Shown here: piece after piece, positions 54,562 to 62,796 of the stretch
How the letters are laid out: every line of letters begins with the position of its first letter
Numbering within the stretch: the stretch's first letter is position 1
Assembly (NCBI RefSeq): GCF_904846525.1
Contig: NZ_CAJHAZ010000001.1
Location: 124,001-188,000, forward strand
Source of the DNA: Psychrobacter sp. 1044
GTDB taxonomy: Bacteria; Pseudomonadota; Gammaproteobacteria; Pseudomonadales; Moraxellaceae
Direction: 5' to 3'
DNA: 64,000 nt
The notes under the pieces: generated by a model
Databases searched by the model: none
Seen by the model: only the letters and a program-made list of their open reading frames with translations
Told to the model about the DNA's origin: nothing
Translations under genes and position numbers: made by a program

Positions 54562-56944
54562 GACGAATGCCTACTTTGAGAGATTTAATTTGAGAGACGC
54601 CCATACTGAGCTTGATAAGCGTATACAACGCTGGATATTCAACCAAGGCTGGCATGGACTACGGGAAGTACAAGCCAAAGCCATTGCGCCCATTTTATCA
54701 GGACAAACGGACGTGCTTATCAGTGCGGCAACCGCTGCGGGTAAAACAGAAGCTTTCTTTTTGCCTGCCTGTAGCGCTATCGCTCATCAAGACAAGGGCG
54801 TTGGTATTCTTTATATCAGTCCGTTAAAAGCTTTGATTAATGACCAGTATCGACGCTTGCAAAGTCTAGCGGAGCTGCTAGGCATGCAGGTCACTCCATG
54901 GCATGGTGATAGTCTACAGGGTAAAAAGAAACAACAGAAAAAGTCACCGTCAGGCATTATTTTGATTACTCCTGAATCGCTTGAGTCTCTACTAATACGA
55001 GATGCAGGCTGGGTGAAACAAGCTTTTGGCGAGCTCAAATATATTGTCATTGACGAGTTTCATGCCTTCTTGGGTAGCGAGCGTGGTCAGCATCTATTGT
55101 CACTTTTGACCCGTCTTGAGCATGTAGCTGGACGGCTAGACGCGCCTATTCCACGAGTGGCATTAAGTGCAACTTTGGGCGATATAGAAACTGTGCCTTT
55201 ATCACTACGCCCCAATAATTCTTTACCTTGTGTCATTATTAAGGATACTGAATCGACTTCCAACGTCAAAGTTCAGCTAAAAGGTTATGTAGACCCTAAC
55301 CAAGTAATGCACAAGCTTCAAAGCAATGGGTCTAAGAGCTATTATGATAATAATGATATTGATGAGAGCTATATAGCTATTGATTCGAAAAGCGAAAGTG
55401 CTCAGATTAGTGAGTTTAAGGATGATAATTCTCTAATTCATAGTTATCAGCTTGCTCATGATGCTCAATCACAAATATGCACGGATTTATATCGATTCTG
55501 CCGTGGCGGTAATCATCTTATATTCGCCAATAGCCGTAAGCGTACTGAACTCATAGCTGCATTGCTAAGTGACAAGTGTGAGCATAATATCGTTCCCAAT
55601 GAGTTTTTCCCCCACCACGGCTCGTTAGCAAAAGAATTAAGAGAAGGTTTAGAGCAGCGTTTGCAAAAAGAGGATTTGCCGACTACCGCCGTCTGTACCA
55701 TGACTTTAGAGCTAGGTATAGATATCGGTAAAGTCGATTCTGTCGTGCAGGTTACAGCACCGCATTCAGTATCAAGCTTACGGCAACGGCTTGGGCGCTC
55801 GGGTAGGCGCGGCGGTTCATCAGTTTTGCGCATGCTTATCACCGAAAAGCAAATCGATGTCGATACCAGTTTGGTGGATAGACTGCGACTACAGCTTATA
55901 CAGTCATTAGCAATGATAAGACTGCTTATCGCTAGCAGATGGTTTGAGCCTGCCGATACCTCACTCTATCACTTCTCAACGCTCCTTCATCAAGTGCTCG
56001 CGACTATCGGTCAATGGGGTGGTATCCGTGCCGACCAAATTTATACTTTGCTATGTAGACAAGGACCTTTTCAAAAGATAACGCCTACTCACTTTAAATC
56101 CTTATTATCACAAATGGGCGCGATGCAACTGATTACTCAGCTTGGCAATCAGCAATTGGTATTAGGGATAGTAGGCGAGCGTATCGTTGGTCATTATACT
56201 TTTTATGCAGTGTTTAAAACGCCAGAGGAATATCGTCTTGTGGCTGGTAGTAAAACACTAGGCACATTACCCGTCACTACTTTGCTGCTACCCGAACAAT
56301 ACATCATCTTTGCGGGTATACGCTGGCAAGTCAAAGATATCGATATGGATAAAAAGGTCATTTATGTGGTTGCTGTCCAAGGCGGCGGTCAGCCTCCAAA
56401 ATTTGATGGCGGCGGAGATATGTCGATACACGACCGAGTCCGTCAAGAGATGTATGACATATTAACTAAAGGTGACTATCGTATTTCAGTCGGCGATAAA
56501 AAAGTCGATTTTGCTGATAAAACGGCGCGTGAATTGTTTACAGAAAGCCTTGATATTTTTGATAGGTGTCAATTGCGTCATCGGCCAATAATAGATCAAG
56601 ACGGTAATACTTATATTTTTACATGGCGCGGAGACAAAGTCGTTCATACCCTAGCAGCTTTGCTTATGCAGCATGATTTCTCTACTGAGGTATATGCAGG
56701 AGTTATCTGTGTTCATAACGTCGATTCGGTACAAGTTATGAGGTTCTTACAAACGTTAGCTCATAAGCCTATGCCTACTGCTACTGAGCTTGCCGAAAAT
56801 GTACCCAATAAACTGATTGAAAAGTTTGATGAATATCTGCCTGAGGATTTACTAAATATTGGTTATGGTGCAAAAACCTTTGATATCGATGGTCTCAGTG
56901 AATGGTTGCAGCTATTGTTTGAAAGAGAAGTTGATTGCAAATAA
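54518..56944 (+). CDS. sngC: Lhr/BrxHI-like DEAD-box helicase, Shango SngC-like
   Basis: An SF2 helicase of about 808 residues. It has motif I SAATAAGKTEAFFLPA (about 67-82), Ia YISPLKALINDQ, Ib TPESLES, motif II DEFH (IDEFHAFLGSERGQHL), motif III ALSATLGD, motif V TMTLELGIDIGKVDSVVQV and motif VI LRQRLGRSGRRGG. The C-terminal 350 residues continue with an Lhr-like accessory region. GTG 54518 gives a 44-bp overlap with the ATPase gene; ATG 54527, 54533 or 54536 are alternatives, and no start has a strong ribosome site. No stop or frameshift breaks it. It is the last gene of the proposed defence operon; no terminator is obvious after it. Confidence 0.8.
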   Translation: MTWMKMMDYQTLAYKTNAYFERFNLRDAHTELDKRIQRWIFNQGWHGLREVQAKAIAPILSGQTDVLISAATAAGKTEAFFLPACSAIAHQDKGVGILYISPLKALINDQYRRLQSLAELLGMQVTPWHGDSLQGKKKQQKKSPSGIILITPESLESLLIRDAGWVKQAFGELKYIVIDEFHAFLGSERGQHLLSLLTRLEHVAGRLDAPIPRVALSATLGDIETVPLSLRPNNSLPCVIIKDTESTSNVKVQLKGYVDPNQVMHKLQSNGSKSYYDNNDIDESYIAIDSKSESAQISEFKDDNSLIHSYQLAHDAQSQICTDLYRFCRGGNHLIFANSRKRTELIAALLSDKCEHNIVPNEFFPHHGSLAKELREGLEQRLQKEDLPTTAVCTMTLELGIDIGKVDSVVQVTAPHSVSSLRQRLGRSGRRGGSSVLRMLITEKQIDVDTSLVDRLRLQLIQSLAMIRLLIASRWFEPADTSLYHFSTLLHQVLATIGQWGGIRADQIYTLLCRQGPFQKITPTHFKSLLSQMGAMQLITQLGNQQLVLGIVGERIVGHYTFYAVFKTPEEYRLVAGSKTLGTLPVTTLLLPEQYIIFAGIRWQVKDIDMDKKVIYVVAVQGGGQPPKFDGGGDMSIHDRVRQEMYDILTKGDYRISVGDKKVDFADKTARELFTESLDIFDRCQLRHRPIIDQDGNTYIFTWRGDKVVHTLAALLMQHDFSTEVYAGVICVHNVDSVQVMRFLQTLAHKPMPTATELAENVPNKLIEKFDEYLPEDLLNIGYGAKTFDIDGLSEWLQLLFEREVDCK

Positions 56945-57260
56945 AATTTTGGAAGCTACTCAACGCACTACCTCCTTGTCAAACATATTGATTACCTCAA
57001 TAGAGTTTCTGAATAACCAATTAGAATTACATGTATTCAGTTTAGAAAGAATAATTTAAAGGCAAAGTCTTCGCTAACTTTACCAATTATTCCCATCCAA
57101 GATACCTTGTACAAAACCCTATAACTAAAAGTATTTAATAGCAAAAATATTTATGAGATTGGGGTTTAATATTCAGCTCAATGCGTTACTATTACCACCT
57201 TATTCCGTTAGACCCTCATATTTGATACTCTGTATTAACACCATAAGAAAAGGATAGGTT
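56945..57260. other. Intergenic region after the Shango-like genes
   Basis: 316 bp of very AT-rich sequence with no hairpin plus T run, no ORF with a ribosome site and no repeat of the operon's upstream palindromes. AAAAGGA ahead of 57261 is the ribosome site of the next gene. No attachment-type direct repeat flanking the helicase/Shango block could be found by eye. Confidence 0.5.
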
Positions 57261-58508
57261 ATGCGCTATGAAGTGATCGTTATCGGTGCAGGTATGGTTG
57301 GCACGTCAGTCGCGTGGCATTTACAAAAAAATAATTCAAAAGTACTGATGTTAGACAAGAAGTTGCCAGGCTCAGAGACCTCGTATGGCAATGCAGGATT
57401 GATTCAGCGCGAAGCCATTCATACCCATCCTTTTCCTCGTCAATTGACTGAGATGATCCGAGTATTACCGAACCAAGGGACGGATATTCGCTATCGTATT
57501 CCAGCAATTTTGCGTTATCACCAAGCGCTGCTACAGTACTGGAAATACTCTACGCCAGCTTCGGTCAAAAAAATAGAATCAGAATGGCAGACACTGATCG
57601 CGCATTGTACCAGTGAGCATCAGACAATGATTTCAGCCTCTGGTGCTGACGAGCTAATTACTCGTGATGGTTGGTTGCAATTGCATCGTTCGGAAGAAAC
57701 GTTCAAAGAAGCACAAGCATCAGCCATTGATGCGCGCAATCAAGGCGTTGAGCATAACGTATTGAACCTTGAAGCGCTAAAAGCCATGGAACCTAGTGCT
57801 AATTTTGAAGGTTTCGTTGGTGCGATTCATTGGAAAAACTCTTGGCAAGTGTCAAACCCAAGCTCCCTAGTCAAAGCCTATGCGAAAAATTTCCAAGAGA
57901 TGGGTGGTACAATTAAAGAGAGCGATGTAAAAGAAATCGTACAAGATGGTGAGGGTTGGAAAGTCATCACTGATAATGACACTTATTATAGTGATAAGTT
58001 GGTTATCGCAGCAGGTCCATGGTCTAATGATTTGATCAAGCCACTTGGCTATAATCTGCCATTGTTCCCAATGCGTGGCTACCATCAGCATTTCAAAGTG
58101 ACAGAAAAAAATACCATCAATCACAGTATGTTCGATATGGACAAAGGCTTTGTCATGGGACCGATGCAGCAAGGTATCCGTATCACGACCGGTGCTGAGA
58201 TGACTACCATGGATGCACCAAAGAACTTTGGTCAATTAAAAACGGTTCTGAAGCTGGCAAGAAAAATCTTACCATTAGAAGATGCGATTGAGAGCGAAGC
58301 ATGGGCAGGATCACGTCCTTGTATGCCTGATATGAAGCCAGTTATTGGTCCTGCAGACAAGCATGAAAAATTATGGTTTGCCTTTGGTCACAGTCATCAG
58401 GGTTTTACTTTAGGGCCTATGACAGGACGTCTCGTTGAAGAGATGATTCATGACAAGCCAGTATTAGTAGATGTTGCGCCATTCAGTGCTCAGCGTTTTT
58501 CTAATTAA
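57261..58508 (+). CDS. DadA-like FAD-dependent D-amino-acid dehydrogenase
   Basis: A 415-residue flavoprotein of the DAO family. The Rossmann FAD motif is at the N-terminus (VIVIGAGMVGTSVAWHL), followed by SYGNAGLIQRE, typical of DadA and related dehydrogenases. The C-terminal signature WAGSRPCMPDMKPVIGP and GHSHQGFTLGPMTGRLVEEM are also DadA-type. It lacks a signal peptide and probably binds the inner face of the membrane, feeding electrons to the respiratory chain. The next gene encodes a RidA-type deaminase, fitting an imine product. E. coli DadA is 432 aa. Substrate could be a D-amino acid or a hydroxyproline-type imino acid. Confidence 0.82.
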   Translation: MRYEVIVIGAGMVGTSVAWHLQKNNSKVLMLDKKLPGSETSYGNAGLIQREAIHTHPFPRQLTEMIRVLPNQGTDIRYRIPAILRYHQALLQYWKYSTPASVKKIESEWQTLIAHCTSEHQTMISASGADELITRDGWLQLHRSEETFKEAQASAIDARNQGVEHNVLNLEALKAMEPSANFEGFVGAIHWKNSWQVSNPSSLVKAYAKNFQEMGGTIKESDVKEIVQDGEGWKVITDNDTYYSDKLVIAAGPWSNDLIKPLGYNLPLFPMRGYHQHFKVTEKNTINHSMFDMDKGFVMGPMQQGIRITTGAEMTTMDAPKNFGQLKTVLKLARKILPLEDAIESEAWAGSRPCMPDMKPVIGPADKHEKLWFAFGHSHQGFTLGPMTGRLVEEMIHDKPVLVDVAPFSAQRFSN

Positions 58509-58564
58509 AAGCGCATTTGACAGATTTAGCACAGACTTAAATTAATAAATTGAAGGTATATAAC

Positions 58565-58906
58565 ATGATAAAGAAGCTACACAGCACGCCACGCATGAGC
58601 AGAATTGTCGTCCATAACCAGACTATTTATTTATGTGGTCAGGTAGGTAATGCAGAAGACGATATCAAAGCGCAAACATTGACTTGTTTGGAAAAAATCC
58701 AAACGTTGTTAGAAGAAGTGGGTAGCGATAAATCAAAACTACTGTCAGTAACGGTTTGGATAAAAGACATGGCAGACTTTGCTGCTATGAATGAAGTCTA
58801 TGACCAGTGGTTTGAAGGCATTCAGCCGCCAGCTCGTGCTTGTGGCGAGTCTGCATTGGCACGTCCTGAGCTGTTGGTTGAGATGATTGCCATCGCCGCT
58901 GAGTAA
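58565..58906 (+). CDS. RidA-family (YjgF) imine/enamine deaminase
   Basis: A 113-residue trimeric-type RidA protein that hydrolyses reactive enamine/imine intermediates to keto acids. Conserved features are IYLCGQVGNAEDDIKAQTLTCLEKIQTLLEEVG, VTVWIKDMADFAAMNEVYDQWF, and the active-site arginine in the C-terminal PPARACGESALARPELLVEM block. ATG 58565 with AAGGT 8 nt upstream is preferred over TTG 58550. It follows the DadA-like gene by 56 bp, so the two probably form an operon in which RidA clears the imino acid released by the dehydrogenase. A strong terminator follows. Confidence 0.88.
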   Translation: MIKKLHSTPRMSRIVVHNQTIYLCGQVGNAEDDIKAQTLTCLEKIQTLLEEVGSDKSKLLSVTVWIKDMADFAAMNEVYDQWFEGIQPPARACGESALARPELLVEMIAIAAE

Positions 58907-58933
58907 GTAACAGATTAATTGTAGTAGTTGTTT

Positions 58934-58968
58934 AAAAAAGGCCATGATATCGCTATCATGGCCTTTTT
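58934..58968. terminator. Bidirectional terminator after ridA
   Basis: AAAAAAGGCCATGATA pairs with TATCATGGCCTTTTT, with a TCGC loop. T runs are on both strands; it serves ridA (plus) and the enoyl-CoA hydratase gene (minus). Confidence 0.92.
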
Positions 58969-59058
58969 CGTGCTTGGCAAATAATTTGGCTCGAATGCTA
59001 TGATTGACGGTTAATAAAAAAATAACAGTGGTTAAGTAGGTGGCAGCCACAGCTGTAG

Positions 59059-59871
59059 TTAGCATCCTTTCCATACGGCTTGGCGCTTTTCAACAAAGGC
59101 GTCAATACCTTCACTCACGTCGTCTGCCATCATATTACAAGTCATTACTTCACTGGCATAGTCATAAGCATCTTCGACGCTCATATTCAATTGCTTATAA
59201 AACATATCTTTGCCAGTTCTTACCGCTACTGGAGATTTGGTAGTAATCGCCGTTATCAACGATTGCAAGACTTGCTCTAATTGATCTGCTGGGGCTACTC
59301 GATTGATTAATCCATATTGCAAAGCAGTATGTGCATCGATAAATTCACCAGTAATGAGCATCTCAAACGCTTGCTTACGAGGTAGATTGCGACTGACGGC
59401 TACAGCAGGTGTGGAGCAAAAAAGCCCAACGTTTATCCCTGAAGTGGCAAATTTGGCTTTATCAGCGGCAACGGCTAAATCACAGGCGGCGACCAGTTGG
59501 CACCCTGCTGCTGTCGCGATACCTTGCACTTTTGCAATCACGACTTGCGGCATACGATTAATAGTGAGCATCATGTGACTGCATTGTTGGAATAGGGCGC
59601 GCTGAAAGGCTTCATCTGAATGTGCGCGCATCTCTTTTAGATTGTGACCGGCACAAAACGCTTTACCATTTGCTGCAATGACGACTACACGGATATTGTC
59701 ATCTTGAGCGATACTGTCCAGTTCCGCTTGTAGCGCAGAGAGTAGCTCAACGGATAAGGCATTGAATTGCTTTGGTCGGTTTAAGGTGAGAGTGACCACG
59801 CCACTTTTTCTATCGTCTTTTCTAATAACGGGAAAGTCATCCATGTCTAAGGCAACGTCAGAGTTTGTCAT
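59059..59871 (-). CDS. Enoyl-CoA hydratase/isomerase-family protein
   Basis: A 270-residue crotonase-fold protein. The oxyanion-hole segments are GKAFCAGHNLKEM (about residues 69-81) and GIATAAGCQLVAACDLAVAADKAKFAT (about 116-142). The catalytic glutamates of classical hydratases are replaced at the first position by Cys-Gln (GCQLV instead of GGGxEL), so it may be an ECHDC3-like or isomerase-type member rather than a true hydratase. Overall length and the helical C-terminus are normal. It stands alone on the minus strand; no other beta-oxidation gene is nearby, so its substrate is unknown. Confidence 0.83.
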   Translation of the reverse strand: MTNSDVALDMDDFPVIRKDDRKSGVVTLTLNRPKQFNALSVELLSALQAELDSIAQDDNIRVVVIAANGKAFCAGHNLKEMRAHSDEAFQRALFQQCSHMMLTINRMPQVVIAKVQGIATAAGCQLVAACDLAVAADKAKFATSGINVGLFCSTPAVAVSRNLPRKQAFEMLITGEFIDAHTALQYGLINRVAPADQLEQVLQSLITAITTKSPVAVRTGKDMFYKQLNMSVEDAYDYASEVMTCNMMADDVSEGIDAFVEKRQAVWKGC

Positions 59872-59984
59872 TTATCATCCTTGATAATGGGTTGTTTCGT
59901 TTGGTAGATGCTATGTATAGCTACCTAAATAGTAGCATGGCTTACCTCTTATATAATAGGTTGCTCATGTAGAAAGCAGACAAA

Positions 59985-60021
59985 TAAAAATAGCGATCTC
60001 ATATTCTGAGGTCGCTATTTG
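59985..60021 (-). terminator. Terminator downstream of the VOC-fold gene
   Basis: AAATAGCGATCTCA pairs with TGAGGTCGCTATTT (one G-T pair) around TATTC. On the minus strand TTTTATTTGT follows. It lies 53 bp after the stop codon. Confidence 0.75.
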
Positions 60022-60073
60022 TTTATCAGTCAGATACAAGTTAAGGCTGTATTAAGCTGTATGTACACTGAGT

Positions 60074-60574
60074 TTAGTATGCGCCTTCGCTATAAATAAG
60101 CTCGTAGCTGTGGCTGTATATCTCGACGATATTGCCAAACGGGTCTTCCATGTAGATCATGCGGTAAGGTTTTTCACCAGGGTAATAATAGCGTGGTTTT
60201 TCCATACGCTTTTTACCGCCAGCTGCAACGATGCGTTCAGCCAACTCTTCAACATTTGGATCTTGAACGCAGAAGTGAAAGATACCTGTTTTCCAATATT
60301 CAAAGTTATTTTCAGGGTTTTCTTGATTTTTAAATTCAAAAATCTCAACACCGATACGGTCACCAGTAGATAGGTGAGCAATACGGAAACTGCCCCAACC
60401 TGAACCGAATACTTCAGTACACATCTCACCAATCGGGCTATTATCTTCAACAATCTCTGTTGGCTCCATGATGGTGTACCAACCCATTACTTCAGTATAA
60501 AATTTTACGGCGGCTTCTAGGTCGGGAACTGAAAGGCCGATGTGCGAAAAACTCCTTGGATAAACGTTGTTCAT
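60074..60574 (-). CDS. VOC-superfamily (glyoxalase/dioxygenase fold) protein
   Basis: A 166-residue vicinal-oxygen-chelate protein. The two beta-alpha-beta-beta-beta modules are visible: SFSHIGLSVPDLEAAVKFYTEVMGW at the start, and GIFHFCVQDPNVEELAERIVAAGGK in the middle, closing with RMIYMEDPFGNIVEIYSHSYE. Candidate metal ligands are His12 (SHIG), the His in IFHFC and Glu in NIVEIYS. Such folds include lactoylglutathione lyases, dioxygenases and fosfomycin-type enzymes. The gene is divergent from a LysR regulator with 107 bp between them, so that regulator probably controls it. The substrate is unknown. Confidence 0.85.
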   Translation of the reverse strand: MNNVYPRSFSHIGLSVPDLEAAVKFYTEVMGWYTIMEPTEIVEDNSPIGEMCTEVFGSGWGSFRIAHLSTGDRIGVEIFEFKNQENPENNFEYWKTGIFHFCVQDPNVEELAERIVAAGGKKRMEKPRYYYPGEKPYRMIYMEDPFGNIVEIYSHSYELIYSEGAY

Positions 60575-60681
60575 AGCTTTTGCTCCTGTTAGTTGTACTC
60601 TTATTTAACGTGAGGCCAGTATACAAACATACGATTATTATGTAAAATTATCAAATATTATATAAATAATTATGTATCGTA
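60575..60681. promoter_or_regulatory. Divergent promoter region with inverted repeat, candidate LysR operator
   Basis: The 107-bp spacer is very AT-rich and contains TACGAT (60630-60635) and ATCGTA (60676-60681) as the ends of an imperfect inverted repeat, including TTATTATGTAA and TTATGTA segments. A LysR-type operator is expected here because the regulator gene starts at 60682 and its probable target starts at 60574. Confidence 0.4.
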
Positions 60682-61551
60682 ATGATAAATATCACATGGT
60701 TACGCACTTTTTGTGCGCTTGCCGAATTCGGGCACTTTACTCGTACGGCTGAACGCTTACACATGACCCAATCTGGCGTGAGTCAGCACATACGTAAGCT
60801 AGAAGATCAGTTGGATATAGACTTACTGATTCGTCAAGGAAAGCAGTTTTCACTGACCAATGCAGGTGAGCAGCTCTATAAAGAAGCAGGCGAGATATTG
60901 CAGCGCTTATCAAATCTGGAGCAGCGCATCGGTGAAGATCCTCCTTATGAAGGATTGGTGCGTTTGATGTCGCCTGGTAGTGTGGGACTCAAGCTATATC
61001 CGCAGCTTTTGATCTTACAACAGCAGCATCCAAAGCTAGTGATTGATTACCGTTTTGCACCCAATTCTGATATAGAGAAGGCGCTTGCTAATCATGAGAT
61101 TGACATTGGCTTTATGACGGATGTCTCAGATGAGGAGACAGTCAGTTGTAAGTCTATGGCTCAAGAAGCGCTAATATTAGTAACACCTGCAACTACGGTA
61201 GAGCCGAGCTGGGAGCATCTCACCGAGCTTGGCTTTATTGATCATCCAGATGGTGCCCATCATGCAGGTATGCTGCTAAGCGCTAATTATCCTGAATTCC
61301 AGCACATCAATGATTTTGAGAAAAAAGGCTTTTCGAATCAGATAGGATTAATCTTAGAGCCAGTGAGTAGGGGTATAGGCTTTACCGTGCTACCTGCACA
61401 TGCAGTGGCTGCTTATCAAAAGCCTGAGCTGATTAAAAGCCATCATCTGCCTGTTGCCGTTAGCGAGACGCTATATCTTGCGGTAAGACGACGGCATGCA
61501 CTCTCTAATAGAATGCACACGGTCATTGATGAAGTAACGAAATGGCTATAG
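60682..61551 (+). CDS. LysR-family transcriptional regulator, divergent from the VOC-fold gene
   Basis: A 289-residue LysR-type regulator. The helix-turn-helix is FTRTAERLHMTQSGVSQHIRKLEDQL at about residues 19-44. The effector domain starts near 88 with PYEGLVRLMSPGSVGLKLYPQLL and ends in the usual VRRRHALSNRMHTVIDEV. The ribosome site is weak, which suits a low-level regulator. Opposite orientation to the VOC gene and the shared short spacer follow the classical LysR arrangement, so that gene is its most likely target. The inducer is unknown. Confidence 0.85.
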   Translation: MINITWLRTFCALAEFGHFTRTAERLHMTQSGVSQHIRKLEDQLDIDLLIRQGKQFSLTNAGEQLYKEAGEILQRLSNLEQRIGEDPPYEGLVRLMSPGSVGLKLYPQLLILQQQHPKLVIDYRFAPNSDIEKALANHEIDIGFMTDVSDEETVSCKSMAQEALILVTPATTVEPSWEHLTELGFIDHPDGAHHAGMLLSANYPEFQHINDFEKKGFSNQIGLILEPVSRGIGFTVLPAHAVAAYQKPELIKSHHLPVAVSETLYLAVRRRHALSNRMHTVIDEVTKWL

Positions 61552-61639
61552 ATATTTTGAGAATAAATGATAAATGCACAGCTATCAAAGGTTAAATAGC
61601 TGTGCATTTAATAGAAGTCGTTTATTTAATAGACTATCG

Positions 61640-62776
61640 TTATTTCAAGTTTTGCCCAAGTTTGATACTTGCAGCAATATTTACAGCTGTGGTTTCAATA
61701 TTGTCATAAGCCTGACTCAGTACGTTTTCGATGGTATCTACTTTTTGGATACTGGGCATGATGACCTCGAACTGGCTAGTTTGCGCAGGTTTGAGTCCGT
61801 CAACGCTACCACAAATAGCAATGACTGGCGTATGGCTGGCTTTGGCAAGCTGACTGATACCACCTGCCACTTTACCCATGGCTGTTTGCGCATCGAGCTT
61901 ACCTTCGCCCGTGATAACGAGATCAGCCTCTGCAATATGCTGTGACAGGTGAGCCACCTCAGCAACTGTGTCAAAGCCTGATTTTAGCTGAGCTTGAAAG
62001 AACGTCATCATCGCGTAGCCAAGACCGCCAGCTGCTCCAGCGCCTTCGACATGTTGGCAGTCCTCATAACCGTGATGACCGCACATGGTGGCAAAGTGAT
62101 TTAGTGCCTTATCTAACTCATTGACTTGCTCTGGACAAGCGCCTTTTTGTGGACCAAATACTGCGCTCGCACCCAAAAGACCACATAAAGGATTGGTCAC
62201 ATCACAAGCGACTTCAAATACTGTGTCTAATACCTTTGCATGAATATTTATATTATCAAGCCTATCTAGGCTGGCAAGTGCACCACCACCATGAGTGAGT
62301 AGAGTGCCATCGATATCGTGAAATGTGATGCCTAATGCCATTAGCATGCCAAGACCTGCATCATTGGTTGCGCTACCACCTAGACCAATCACGATACGTT
62401 TAGCCCCTTCTTCTAACGCATCAGCAATCAGCTCGCCGACACCGTAACTGCTAGCAATCACAGGATTGCGTTCATCGCTTGTCAGTAGATGTAATCCGCA
62501 CGCTTGAGCAACTTCGATGACAGCCGTAGCGCCGGGCAATAACAAATACTTTGCCGTTATCGGTCTCATCAGTGGATCATTGACCACCACTTCTTTCCAG
62601 CGTCCACCCAATACATAAGACAATACCGCAGAGGTGCCTTCACCGCCATCAGCCATCGGCAATAGCTTATAATCAGCCTCTGGAAACACTTGGCTGAAGC
62701 CAGATTGAATGGCGTGGCAAACATCCAGTGCGTCTAAGCTTTCTTTAAATGAGTCGGGAGCAATTAAAATTTTCAT
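61640..62776 (-). CDS. Glycerate kinase (GlxK/GarK family)
   Basis: A 378-residue glycerate 2-kinase of the GarK/GlxK family that phosphorylates D-glycerate for entry into glycolysis. The N-terminus MKILIAPDSFKESLDALDV is diagnostic, followed by PMADGGEGTSAVL (about residues 41-53), IGLGGSATNDAGLGML (about 131-146), GAGAAGGLGYAM, and ITGEGKLDAQTAMGKV. Length is normal (about 380 aa). It lies 20 bp downstream of a GntP-family transporter gene on the same strand, so the two form a glycerate uptake and use operon. No glxR or garR is visible. Confidence 0.92.
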   Translation of the reverse strand: MKILIAPDSFKESLDALDVCHAIQSGFSQVFPEADYKLLPMADGGEGTSAVLSYVLGGRWKEVVVNDPLMRPITAKYLLLPGATAVIEVAQACGLHLLTSDERNPVIASSYGVGELIADALEEGAKRIVIGLGGSATNDAGLGMLMALGITFHDIDGTLLTHGGGALASLDRLDNINIHAKVLDTVFEVACDVTNPLCGLLGASAVFGPQKGACPEQVNELDKALNHFATMCGHHGYEDCQHVEGAGAAGGLGYAMMTFFQAQLKSGFDTVAEVAHLSQHIAEADLVITGEGKLDAQTAMGKVAGGISQLAKASHTPVIAICGSVDGLKPAQTSQFEVIMPSIQKVDTIENVLSQAYDNIETTAVNIAASIKLGQNLK

Positions 62777-62796
62777 GAATGTCTCTTTGAATCTCT

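Noticed and set aside
56859..57059. 66-residue ORF after the Shango-like helicase
   Set aside because: Most of it overlaps the helicase 3' end in another frame, and it has no ribosome site.
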